This document shows, in pieces, positions 54,296-64,000 of a stretch of 64,000 bases of DNA (position 1 is the stretch's first letter; each line of letters opens with the position of its first letter). The notes under the pieces were generated by a model that saw nothing but the letters and a program-made list of their open reading frames with translations, did no database searches and was not told where the DNA came from. The position numbers and the translations under genes were made by a program. Source of the stretch: Bedellia somnulentella (lineage: Eukaryota; Arthropoda; Insecta; Lepidoptera; Bedelliidae); NCBI GenBank assembly GCA_963576735.1, contig OY755177.1, positions 15,872,001 through 15,936,000 of the forward strand, read 5' to 3'.

Positions 54296-54500
54296 TCGAC
54301 TTAGAATAACACTAGGCTATTTCATTACGCAAGTGTCCTAAAACGAGATTTAAAGTTTTGGAGCTGTGAAAGTACTTTTTGGACGATCGATGTAACTGGA
54401 GTGGAGACCCATGACCAACCATTTTATGTTCTACCATCTTTTGCTTATTATATTTCCAAAAATGATAGCATTTTTCCAGATTTTTAGTCGTGAGTGTGTT
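54296..54500 (+). repeat. SINE family 2, decayed
   Basis: CGACTTAGAATAACACTAG ... TGGAGACCCATGACCAACC ... TTTTTAGTCGTGAGTGTG. Confidence 0.7.
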
Positions 54501-54504
54501 CAGG

Positions 54505-54580
54505 TAAAGAAGTGGTTTGTCAGAATCGAGCAAAGGATAAGGTTAATAGTCTTAGCCCACGCTAATGGGAACTTTTGGTA
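54505..54580 (+). repeat. RTE LINE 3' scrap
   Basis: TGGTTTGTCAGAATCGAGC...AATAGTCTTAGCCCACGCTAATGGGAAC matches the last 70 bases of the LINE. Confidence 0.55.
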
Positions 54581-54627
54581 TATAGAACCTATAATTACGA
54601 CTAAGTAACACAACCAGAGCTATACAG

Positions 54628-54905
54628 GTGGATCCGCTTTTAGTGGATGGAGACCCGACATAAACGACACTTAATTTGTACCATGTTCTCCCCAATCTTC
54701 TTCTGTGGCTATGGCTGAAAAAAATATAATTCTCAAACTCAGCCTAACCTTTTTTGGGATTTATAGCCGTGATTCTATGTATATGATTTTCAAATTAATT
54801 TGGAAAGAAGGTGTAATAAAGTTTATTTGGTGATAGCCCTGCACTCTTAATCGCCTCGTACACCCGAGAGAAGAAATGGGGTTGCGATATTATTACATAG
54901 CACAT
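54628..54905. repeat. Two decayed family-2 SINE pieces
   Basis: 54628-54784 is plus-oriented (GGATGGAGACCCGACATAAAC ... TTTATAGCCGTGATTCTATG); 54800-54905 is minus-oriented (GGTGATAGCCCTGCAC...CGCCTCGTACACCCGAGAG...AATGGGGTTGCG). Confidence 0.6.
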
Positions 54906-55082
54906 AATAGGTAAGTAAGTTTAGTTTGAATAAATCAATATGAGAGGCATAAGCACAAAACCCTGTCGATTCAAAAGTTGTTTTGATAAGAGAGTTATGG
55001 TAAGAACCTCTTTGCCAAAGTTTTCCAATAACATAAACACAACATCGTATTTTACTAAACTAACTCGGAATATTGTTACACA

Positions 55083-55950
55083 ATTCATACATACATACAT
55101 ATACTCACGCCATTAATTCCCATTGGAGTAGGCAGAGACTATCGATCGCCACTTCGTACGATCCTGACAAACCTCTCTAGCTTCATTTACATCCATCAAT
55201 CTTTTCATACATGCTCTTTTATTCTTCATACTTCGGACGTCAGCCTTTTTGAGCACACTCTCAATTTGGTCTAAGTGTGTTCTCCGTGGTCGTCCTCTAC
55301 TAGCATTACCATCCACACTAGCTCTATAGATCCCTTTTACCAATTTTCTATCATCCATCCTCTCTATGTGCCCAAACCAACTCAACATTCCTTTTTCTAT
55401 CTTTCTTACAATATCATCTTTCACACCACACTTTTCACGAATAACACTATTTCTCACTGTGTCACACAATCTAACATTACAAATTTTTCTGAGTGACCTC
55501 ATCTCTACTGCATTCACTCTGCTCTCATGCTTCTTCTGCCACACCCAACATTCGCTTCCATACATAAGCGTAGGAACAAGAACAGCATCATGCACAGCCA
55601 TTCGGGCCTTTTCAGACACCGATTGACTGATCATTAGGCTATTCATTGCTCCATTTACCGCATTACCCTTTTTCACTCTTCTTTCAATGTCTTCATCACA
55701 TTTTCCATCCCTTGTAAACAAACTTCCCAGATATACAAACTCCTTCACCTGGACCACATCCTTACCATCAATCGCAATCACGCATTCTGTCACATCTTCC
55801 TGTCTCTCAAAAACCATCGTTTTGGTCTTATCCACATTCACCCTCATTCCCTTTCTTACAAAAGACTCACATGCAATATTCATCATCTCTTTCAAATCTT
55901 CTGTCGATGATGCAAGTATCACTTGATCGTCAGCATACAAGAGGCAAACA
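55083..55950 (-). pseudogene. RTE-type LINE: RT C-terminal half with tail
   Basis: The longest LINE frame in the window, 275 residues with no stop: it opens with the end of RT motif C (MYADDQVILASSTEDLKEMM), then VDKTKTMVFE, VYLGSLFTRDGKCDEDIERR, LMYGSECWVWQKKHESRVNA, FGHIERMDDRKLVKGIYRAS, a GRPRRTHLDQ basic block and DRTKWRSIV before the stop at 55113-55115. The tail (TATG)n is at 55085-55105. It is 5'-truncated at the YADD box. This is the typical RTE/BovB order (YLG..T.DG.C..EI.RR; MYG.E.W). The intact frame implies recent insertion. Confidence 0.88.
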
Positions 55951-56069
55951 ATTCAATTAAAAAAGATTTCAAGAAAAAGTCGAATGTATTTGTGGTACGA
56001 TATGTATACATGTATATTACATTTTGTGAAAATTCTTCACCAACATAGACAAAAAGACAATAGTATATT

Positions 56070-56180
56070 TCATTACTAGTACGGAATGGCTGTCATTGCA
56101 AAGAGTTCCGACAAATGTCTACCCGAGCCGAAGGCGAGGGTTGACAGTCGGAACGAGTTGCAATGACGGTTCCGTACGTG
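56070..56180. repeat. Palindrome around GCCGAAGGCGAGGG
   Basis: TACGGAATGGCTGTCATTGCAA pairs with TTGCAATGACGGTTCCGTA, and GTTCCGAC with GTCGGAAC inside. The two arms are separated by a CCGAGCCGAAGGCGAGGG centre. Probably a snap-back MITE fragment. Confidence 0.6.
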
Positions 56181-56950
56181 TACTGAACGACTATTTTTAA
56201 TACAGTTGCGAAAAAATTAAGCAATTTAACAAAACAACTAAACTCCCAAAGATTATTTCTGGAAAATGGCGACATTTTTTCTTCACTTATTGTGGTAGGC
56301 AAAGGAAACTATGCCCATACAGCCAAGTCTTATGTATAATTTTTTTGTTGATATGAAATGAAAATGAAATTTAATGAGTTATAATGTAATGAAACCTAAC
56401 CTCACTAATTCTATCAAATCATTAAATCAGATATCGAAACAAATTAGTCGATTTTGCCTATTATTTTGTTGTTGTTGATTCATGTTAATACGACCTATGC
56501 CACGTATTAACATGAATCATAAAAACTTCTTTGATTTTTTTAGTAAAATCTTTATGGTTGGTTTTTCTTTAAAATAGACATTATTTTGACAGTTGGGAAA
56601 GAAAACGCACTAGTGCGGGAAAGGTAAAGAAAAAGCACGAGTGTGTAATAGCCCACTTCCCGAACGCTATACGTCCCTGTAATACGCCACTTTTTGAGCA
56701 ATTGTATTAAAAAAGACATTTATTACAAGAAAAACACATTACATTGCAATTTACAATGATTCACGCACTAGGCATTGCCTGTATCGCATGAACCTAGGGA
56801 ACACATTTAAAATACACAACAAATAATACAAGTCTTAATTAAGAGAGAAAAAGAAACAATAAACTGGTTTAAAAAAAAATAAAACTAACTAAATTACAAA
56901 AGCAACTAAGTAATAGTTTGTGCATATTGCGAAGTGTTTAGTTACGAGTG
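56181..56950. other. No gene seen
   Basis: AT-rich. Short inverted pieces around ACATGAATCAT/ATGATTCATGT (56483-56520) and a GGGAAAGGTAAAGAAAAAGC tract; no recognised element. Confidence 0.4.
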
Positions 56951-57072
56951 TATGTGTGTGTGTGTGTATTGGATATGTATGTGAGAATGAATGTATGTGT
57001 GACTGTGTGTATGTGCGAGGGTGTATATTTGTCAGTGAGTAAGAGTGTGTATGTATGAATGTGTGTGTGAGA
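56951..57072 (+). repeat. GT/ATGT-rich simple repeat
   Basis: Imperfect GTGTGT and TGTATG runs, including TATGTGTGTGTGTGTGTAT near 56951-56969. Confidence 0.8.
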
Positions 57073-57184
57073 GACAACTTTTAGCAAAGCCTCTGTATCA
57101 GCGTACGAAATATTCATTATTTTTTTAAATAACTCTTTTTTAAATAAAAAGAAAGATCTGTTATTGTGTACGTTATATTAGTAA

Positions 57185-58000
57185 CTAGTGGATCGTCCCA
57201 GCTTCGCACGGGTAGCGTTGTTTTTTAAATATCTGAGGTTTCTTTCTTTAGTCACTGCTCAAGCATTGTGAAATTCAGCGCAATGTTTTCAATTTATTAA
57301 ATTTATAGCACTCCCTAAACAGTGTAGTTTGGTGATTTTAAATGTGCTTTGATGAACGGTTCAGTATTTCCGTTTAATAGCAAATTTTGGAATAAAACGC
57401 TATGAAGTATTTATAACAATCTAAAAAATAAATCATTACGTGTTGTAGGATGCAACTACTGGCGCCATCTAGTATGTTATATGTAAATTAGTAACGATTC
57501 TGTTTTGGTCACGGGCGCGATGGCTTATTTTATGTATAATTTCGGTGTTTCTCTACCGATTTCTATGATTCTTTTTTTATAGAATAGGTAATAATGTTAC
57601 CTTTTTTAAATTAGGGATGAGTGAGAGGTTTAAAAACGTAAGAGTAAACAAATATAATCAGAATGTTCCGAACTGCTAAGCTATCAGGAATTACATGTGT
57701 TATTGTGAGTCAACCGTAAAAGATAGACATAAACTGTTGAAAATTTTTTTTAGATAATTTTATGAAGAATATTTCCGTCATACATGATTTCTATGTAAGT
57801 TTAACCATTAAGGCTACACACGCGACGGAAGCTTAAAAAATGTAGTAACTTCTCGCGTTTTTCCAAAATTTCCCAAAATTCCCCTTTACTACTCTGCTGG
57901 AAAGTATACAAAAACCTGCCCAGGAGTATGGAGAATAATTGTACCAAGTTTCGTTAAAATCCGTCGAGTAGTTTTTGTTTCCATAAGGAACATACAAACC

Positions 58001-58042
<42 letters not shown>

Positions 58043-58161
58043 AATTTTACTGATTGCATTTTTGGCATTAGTATCGATCCCTAATCACCACCTGATAGTT
58101 ATTTTGAAAATATATTTCATGTACAGAATTGACCTCTCTACAGATTTATTATAAGTATAGA
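57185..58161 (-). mobile_element. Non-autonomous Helitron, copy 2
   Basis: Reverse complement of copy 1 along its whole length; ends CTAG at 57185-57188 and starts TC at 58160-58161. Contains (ACAG)n at 58004-58040. Confidence 0.87.
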
Positions 58162-58260
58162 AGATATAGATTAATATATTGATTGATTAAGTCTTGGTAT
58201 CAAAATGACCGCACCAAATGATCATCAATCATTTATTTACATAATTATATTATTTAATGT

Positions 58261-58503
58261 TTGGGAGCTAGTGTGGATGGTAATGTTAGTAGAGGACGAC
58301 CACGGAGAACACACTTGGACCAAATTGAGAGTGTGCTCAAAAAGGCTGGCGTCCGAAGTATGAGGAATAAAAGAGCATGTATGAAAAGATTGATGGATGT
58401 TAACGAAGCTAGAGAGGTTTGTCAGGATCGTGCGAAGTGGCGATCAATAGTCTCTGCCTACCCCAATGGGAACTAATGGCGTGAGTATATGTATGTATGT
58501 ATG
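58261..58503 (+). pseudogene. RTE-type LINE, last ~240 bp with tail
   Basis: Starts at ASVDGNVSRGRPRRTHLDQI and ends AYPNGN stop (58474-58476), followed by TGGCGTGAGTATATGTATG(TATG)n. It differs at only a few bases from 4845-5150. Strongly 5'-truncated but uninterrupted, hence young. Confidence 0.85.
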
Positions 58504-58674
58504 TAATGTTTGGGTGCATACGTCACTCATACTCACAAATTTGCTTAACTATGAAAAATTATTTTTTAATAGGATAAATTACATCGAATATACATCGGAC
58601 ATGGACGTGTTATATAAATTCGAAGCTTCATAATACTGAGTAAATTAATACGCGTATTATATAGCAGAGCCATA

Positions 58675-58815
58675 TAACGAGACTGAATAAAAACATGATG
58701 GCAGAATTTTATAGGGAGTTGTACACGTCAGCGCAAGGACTCGAAGAACTAGCTAATGACCTAAGAACCAGATTATCCCGACACTATACCGAAGATATCC
58801 TGAAAGTCAGGTTTT
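58675..58815 (+). pseudogene. RTE-type RT scrap (upstream part)
   Basis: AEFYRELYTSAQGLEELAND, then SRHYTEDI. It overlaps the first residues of the fragment at 28638 and extends that family 5'-ward. Ends abruptly at AAAGTCAGG. Confidence 0.65.
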
Positions 58816-59099
58816 GATCTAAATGTGTCCTCCGATACGAATAATTGTAATCCTACTTTGATTTCGGGTTTACAATGTGTTGGGAGACAGAATAAGAAGC
58901 TTCACAAACATCTTTTAAAAACATACATTTTGTATCTGTTCTCTAATCATATCATATTTATTTGTTCGAGAAATGCTGATTTAAATATTATTCATGTGAG
59001 CAAATAAACCATGACGCTGCGATACGTATTCCCATGGGTATTTTGTCAATATGAGAAGCGAGTACTTTCTCTGAGTATTAGGTGAAAAATTATGTCATA

Positions 59100-59400
59100 T
59101 CGGACTGTCGGCTTCGGAAAACATTAGCCCATTTCTTCCCGCTGGTAGGGTTTTAGAGTGTTGACAGACAAGAGTATGTTTTGTTAAGATACATTTTATC
59201 AAATATCTCTCGGTTATAATAAGTATATTTTATGTTCATTAAAAATAGGCCTGCCCCTATCACGTGCGTACACTGTTCAAGCAAAATTTGGGTACTCTGA
59301 ACACCAGGTGCCAATGTCACGTGATGTTCAGAAGTATAAGTAAGTGCCTCTGCTTACCCCTTTGGGGATATACGGCGTGAACGTTTGAGTCATTGAGTCA
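59100..59400 (+). repeat. SINE family 2 scrap followed by SINE family 1 3' half
   Basis: 59100-59160 (GTCGGCTTCGG...TTAGCCCATTTCTTCCCGC) is a decayed family-2 head. 59247-59400 is a family-1 3' half (GCCTGCCCCTATCACGTG ... TGCTTACCCCTTTGGGGATA, CGGCGTGAACGTTTGAGTCATTGAGTC). Confidence 0.7.
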
Positions 59401-59729
59401 ATAAAAATCCTTTATTAAATTAGTTTGTCTATTAAAATATTAAGGTCTTAGTCCTCACTAAGACCTTCCCTCCCCTCGCCTCGGATAACTACTTTTTATG
59501 TACATTAAGTAGGGTGAAACTTGATATAAGTTATATCAATACAGAGGCAATCTATAATGAGTAATTCTTAGGTCGGCATTAAGTTTGAGTAGGCTTTATG
59601 TTGTAAGCTACGTCTCTAGTAGTCTCTACTTGAAATACAAGCATTTTTTTAAATTAAAATTTGAACATAAACAATATTTAAAGTTATAGATCTTAACTTT
59701 CAAAAGAAACACAAGGTTGTTTCATCCAT

Positions 59730-60537
59730 AGTTATAATAAGTATGTAGAGAGGTCAATTCTGTACATGAAACATATTTTCAAAATAACTATCAGGGGGTG
59801 ATTAGTGATCGTTACTGATGCCAAAAATGCAATCAGTAAAATTTTTGTCTGTCTGTCGGTTTGTATGTTCCTTATGGAAACAAAAACTACTTGACGGATT
59901 TTAACGAAACTTGGCACAATTATTCTTCATACTCCTGGACAGGTTATGGAATACTTTTTAGCATAGTAGTGAAGGGGGATTTAGGGAAATTTTGGGGAAA
60001 CGGGAGAAATTACTCCATTTTTAAGCTTTAATGGTTAAAGTTATAAAAAAATCATGTATGGCGTAATTATTCTTCATAATATTTTCAAAAAAATTTGCCG
60101 CAACAGTATTTGTCTATCTTTTATGGTTGACTCACAATAACACGTGTAGCTCCTGATAGCTTAGCAGTTCGGAGCTAGAGGAATACTCTCACTCATAAGC
60201 CATCGCGCCCGTGACCAAAGCCAAATCTTTTCTTATCTACATATTACATACTAGATGGCGCCAGTAGTTGCATCCTACATCACGGTATGATTTCCTTTTT
60301 AGATTGTTTTAATACTTCACAGCGTTTAATTCCAAAATTTGCTTAAAAACGGAAATACTGAACCGTTCATAAAAGCGCATTCGAAATCACCAAACTACAC
60401 TTCTCAGGAGTGGCACTCCTGTAGTGCTATAAATTTAACAAATTGAAAATTACAATGCTTGAGCAGTGACTGAAGAAAGAAGCCTCAGATATATAAAAAA
60501 CAACGCTGCTCGTGCGAAGCTGGGCCGATCCACTAGT
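59730..60537 (+). mobile_element. Non-autonomous Helitron, copy 3 (more diverged)
   Basis: ATAAGTATGTAGAGAGGTC ... CGTGCGAAGCTGGGCCGATCCACTAG. Internal deletions relative to copies 1 and 2; short (TCTG) run; 3' hairpin and CTAG kept. Confidence 0.82.
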
Positions 60538-60539
60538 GT

Positions 60540-60640
60540 TAAAATAAATTAATTGAAATAATCATAATGTTTCCGATATAATTTATTAATTTCAGAAAGA
60601 TTATGATTATTTCAAATACATCAATTTATTTGTTAATAAT
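60540..60640. repeat. Imperfect inverted repeat
   Basis: AAATAAATTAATTGAAATAATCATAAT pairs with ATTATGATTATTTCAAATACATCAATTTATTT. About 25 bp arms around a 35-base spacer, directly right of the Helitron end. Confidence 0.55.
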
Positions 60641-61397
60641 TTAGAAAATAACCCATTATTCACAGTATTCTTTGTACCTTGTCGTGTACAAAGGAGAGCC
60701 ACTAAAGGAGAGCGTCATGAGCATATTTGGTGGTAATAGTTTAAAAATTACAAACGCAGTGATAAAAACTGAACTAAAATCATATCTTTTTTAGGTTTTA
60801 AAATTATCCCACTCGTAACTCGCAATGAAATCGACCAGAAAAATCTGAATGAGCAAATGAAAGAAGAATCTAATAAAGAAGTTACTGACTTTATAAGACT
60901 TCAGATCTTGTTGAAAGCAAAGCTAATAAACTACTAGTTTTTGAAACTTCCGTTCAATTTGCTTTATAACCTTAGAAACCCTCGAGTATAAGGTTCTTAA
61001 AGGTAGTTATTACATTTCCAAGATATCAGATGCTGCGGCTTCTTACTTCCTCAAAGGATATTAACTGAACCGATTCCGGAATGAAGGTAAATGGAGTTCT
61101 CTTCGAGCCGTATTGCGTGTCTTGCTTCGGAGAAAATAGTTAATGAATGTCTGTGAATTTACCATCCTAGATACTAATGGCTCTTATTCCTTTAAAATGT
61201 ACTCAAATAATTTGCATCAAAGTTTCCTTAGCTATGAACGCTTTAAAAAGAGGAAAAGAAGATTAGACATAACTAGTTAGTTTATGCCGTAGTTATTATT
61301 AAATCACTTGCCAATAACTTAAAGTCGAAGTATCTTAAATGAATCTACGTGATGTGATGTGGTAGTGCTTTTACGCTAACTCCAAATGTACATATAC
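60641..61397. other. No supportable gene
   Basis: A short frame near 60795-60905 (FKIIPLVTRNEIDQKNLNEQ, then MKEESNK) loosely recalls a glycosyltransferase segment, but the frame closes quickly and nothing around it supports a gene. Confidence 0.35.
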
Positions 61398-61776
61398 AAA
61401 ACATAACATAACATAAACGTTCACGCCGAATATCCCCGAAGGGGTCGGCAGAGGTACTTATACTTCTGAACATCACGTGACTTTGTCTCCTGGTGTTCTG
61501 AGTACCCACGTTTTGCACGGACAGTGTACTCACGTAATAGTGGGCAGGTCTATCGCTGTTTTGTACGAATACACTGTCACATGACTTAGTACAACATGTG
61601 TATGTGCGTGTACATGTGGGTTTCCTCACGATGTTTTCCCTCACCGTTAACAACCATGATAAATTAACTACACATATGTCTTTAGAAAAGACAAATTGGT
61701 GTAAGCCCGACCCGGAATTTGAACACTAGTCTTTTGCACGATAACCGGTGTACTACCCATTGAGCTATCACGGTTG
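61398..61776 (-). repeat. SINE family 1, full length
   Basis: Tail ACATAACATAACATAAACG, hairpin CCCCGAAGGGG, B-box GAATTTGAACACTAG and A-box region ACCCATTGAGCTATCACG (minus strand). Confidence 0.88.
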
Positions 61777-61954
61777 CAATATACAAAAGTTATTAGCTTA
61801 CATGTGTCTCAATTTATGTTCATCAATAAACAGTTAAGATTTCAAAGGTCAATCTCTGGGTTCATGTTGGAAAGCACTATCTAAGATCTAATCAATGTAA
61901 GCCACTTAACAAAGTATTTTTAATCAGTGTAATGTGGTCTTAAAATAGCATACA

Positions 61955-62640
61955 TACATATTCATACATACATATTCTCACGCCGTTAGTTCCCATTGGG
62001 GTAGGCAGAGACTATCGATCGCCACTTTGTACGATCCTGGCAAACCTCTCTGGCTTCGTTTACATCCATCAATCTTTTCATACATGCTTTTTTATTCTTC
62101 ATACTGCGGACACCTGCCTTTTTATCCAAATGTGTCCTCCGAGGTCGTCCTCTACTAACATTACCTTCCACATTGGCTCTATATATCTCTTTCACCAATT
62201 TACTGTCATCCATCCTCTCTTTGTGCCCAAACCATCTCAACATTCCTTTTTCTATCTTTCTTACAATATCATCTTTTACACCACACCTTTCACGAATCAC
62301 ATCATTCCTCACACGATCACATAACCTTACATTACACACTTTTCTGAGGGATCTCATTTCTACTGCATTTACTTTACTTTCATGCTTCTTCTGCCACACC
62401 CAACATTCACTGCCATACATAAGCGTAGGAACGAGGACAGCATCATGCACAGCCATTCGAGCCTTTTCAGACACCGACTGACTAGACATTAGACTATCCA
62501 GTGCTCCATTTACCGCATTACCCTTTTTCACTCTTCTCTCGATTTCTTCATCACACTTTCCATCCCTAGTAAACAAACTTCCCAAATATACAAACTCTTT
62601 CACTTGTTCCACTTTCTTACCATTAATCTCAATCTCAATC
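61955..62640 (-). pseudogene. RTE-type LINE: RT C-terminal part with tail
   Basis: 208-residue frame from VKEFVYLGSLFTRDGKCDEE through LMYGSECWVWQKKHESKVNA, FGHKERMDDSKLVKEIYRAN to DRTKWRSIVSAYPNGN (stop 61986-61988). About nine residues, the QIESVL region, are deleted without loss of frame. (TATG)n tail, twice, at 61955-61978. Close relative of 55083-55950. Confidence 0.87.
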
Positions 62641-62679
62641 TCAATTAATTAAAATAGCATGAACCCATTATTCCCATGG

Positions 62680-62880
62680 ATATGGTACAACTAGTACGGA
62701 GTGACTAAGGATCTTGAAGTATTTTAAGAAATTGATTTTTCGATGTGGTTGGAGACCTTTTATCATCACCAACACTCCAATATATTACAATCTTTTCCCA
62801 ATCAACACTCAATATATAACAATCTTTTCCCAAATCAACTTCTTAAAATTTTAGCGGTACGTATATTTATGTTTTAGTCT
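62680..62880 (+). repeat. SINE family 2, strongly decayed
   Basis: TTTTTCGATGTGGTTGGAGACC, ATCATCACCAACACTCC, and the duplicated segment CAATCTTTTCCCAA; tail GTACGTATATTTATG. Confidence 0.55.
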
Positions 62881-62962
62881 TAGACCTTCTGTATCGAAAT
62901 TGTATAAGGTGTAATTTCAGAAATGCTAACAATATTGAAATTTATTAAAGTTTTACAATTAA

Positions 62963-63271
62963 AAGGTAGCACGGGCAGGTACTGCTGCTGCCAACGCCGA
63001 GAGTTTCAAACGGCGTAAATACTCAGTTTTAACAAATGACTATCATTTTATACCTTTCGCCGTTGAAACTCTCGGCCCGTGGGGCAAAGAGGCGCGGCTT
63101 TTCTTTAAAGAACTGTCCGCTCGCCTTGTGGAAGTGTGTGGTGATCCCAGAGCTGGCAGCTACCTCGGCCAACGCATTAGCTTGGCCATCCAAAGAGGAA
63201 ATGCTGCTAGCATATTGGGCACGTTACCCTACACCGAGAACGATGAATTTCACGAAATTTTTCGTTTGTAA
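62963..63271 (+). pseudogene. Non-LTR retrotransposon Pol, C-terminal fragment
   Basis: An uninterrupted frame of about 100 residues: AGTAAANAESFKRRKYSVLT, then FIPFAVETLGPWGK, RLFFKELSARLVEVCGDPRA, SYLGQRISLAIQRGNAASIL and a stop at 63269-63271. FIP.AVETLGPWG and LGQRIS.AIQRGNAAS are conserved at the extreme C-terminus of a common insect non-LTR reverse transcriptase. The frame beginning at 63036 is a shadow of it. The 5' side is truncated just upstream, and a 3' UTR follows. Confidence 0.83.
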
Positions 63272-64000
63272 TATATACATATTTGGCTATAATTTAATTT
63301 TTAATTTTTATATTATCAATGTAAATATTTATTTAATTATAAGGTGTTGTAAACCTACTTTTCAAACACATACAGACAAAATGTAGGACATACATTTCAC
63401 TTAACTTGAACCTTGTTTATTTTATTATTTTGAGGTTCCATTTTCCCAAGAAGCTAAAAGAATGTGTAGTGAAATTGAATTGTATGTTCTAAATTTACAG
63501 AATAGTTCCTATTTAGTTGTCAAACAACCAGAAGAAATCCCGCCAACTTTCAGATCTTCATCAACAAACTAAAGCGTATTTGATTTAAAAAGTTCCCATG
63601 GCGCGCCAACTTCGTCTATTTGTTCGCCGAAGATAAAGTCAACTTCGGCGAAGTGTAAAAAAAACTACACTATTACAGAACTAGCTTCCATCAAAGTGGC
63701 GGCACTCCTGAATACTGTAAACTTGCCATTCCAAAATAACTCCTATGTCTTCAACTTTAAGGTGGTATTAGTTAGTAAATGAGCCGCGTACCCGGCTAAG
63801 TATCAAAGCGGGATCTCTCTTATATTTTTCTTTCAACTGACGTTTGTGGAATAAGTATGCGAGTGACGAAACTAGGGTGTTTAAGCCTTTGCGAGATGTG
63901 TTAATTAATGTTCTGATACTAATGATGTAGTTCATCGCAAATACTTTTTTAGAGAGGATAATGTTTTCGTGAGTTTTACAATCCACCGAATCTACGAATA
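63272..64000. other. No further gene seen
   Basis: Includes the LINE 3' UTR and then unassigned sequence. A short TTCGCCGAAG...CTTCGGCGAAG inverted repeat lies at 63624-63656. Confidence 0.4.

Noticed and set aside
60790..60920. Possible exon resembling a beta-1,3-galactosyltransferase segment
   Set aside because: Only about 35 residues with weak likeness, then stops; no diagnostic motif and no partner exons.
63036..63386. 116-residue frame MTIILYLSPLKLSARGAK and its relative at 48384-48617
   Set aside because: Both are out of frame with the recognisable reverse transcriptase C-terminus (FIPFAVETLGPWG) in the same DNA; the similarity between them comes from that shared LINE.

Overview
The window looks like AT-rich insect nuclear DNA, most probably from a moth or butterfly (Lepidoptera). 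This is an inference from one conserved host gene with insect-type sequence and from the mixture of repeats: RTE-type LINEs ending in TATG runs, tRNA-derived SINEs, Helitrons ending in CTAG, mariner, a P-like element with a THAP domain, and PIF/Harbinger remnants. No bacterial, organellar or viral genes were seen.

Host genes. The main gene runs right to left on the minus strand. It is the 3' half of a nicotinic acetylcholine receptor alpha subunit: C-loop/TM1 exon 54001-54169, TM2 exon 42505-42641, TM3 exon 37015-37161, two cytoplasmic-loop exons 13469-13657 and 12512-12776, and the terminal TM4 exon 11977-12174. All junctions are phase-compatible, so six exons are spread over about 42 kb. 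The ligand-binding-domain exons must lie beyond the right edge. A second likely host gene is the last coding exon (about 2200-3734, plus) of an unrecognised, charged, Asn/Lys-rich protein of about 500 residues.

Repeats. Nearly everything else is transposon-derived. Left part (1-8100): Harbinger-like MITE with a transposase relic, a 2.07-kb TA-flanked element carrying a broken ORF, and SINEs. 17.4-25.4 kb: a nested stack. An 800-bp repeat holds a mariner; the mariner holds a TA-flanked element and a P-like element with 8-bp target duplications; a PIF/Harbinger element lies just downstream. An empty, inverted copy of the 800-bp repeat sits at 34.6-35.4 kb and preserves the mariner target site. 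25.5-27.9 kb: a LINE split by a Helitron, which itself carries a SINE. 27.9-28.6 and 33.7-34.6 kb: two copies of a palindromic element made of ATCGAT-core repeats. 29.7-30.5 kb and near 18.8 and 50.1 kb: units centred on a tRNA-like cloverleaf. 48.8-60.5 kb: three copies of one non-autonomous Helitron. RTE fragments and their SINEs fill most of the remainder.

What stands out. (1) The receptor gene carries local duplications of its own transmembrane exons: two TM1 copies, an in-frame 48-bp duplication of the TM2 splice acceptor, and one TM3 relic. (2) One loop exon takes its splice acceptor from the terminal repeat of a MITE. (3) An RTE LINE and two unrelated SINE families share the same short 3' end, a CCCC/GGGG hairpin followed by CGTGA and a TATG-type tail, which suggests the SINEs borrow the LINE machinery.
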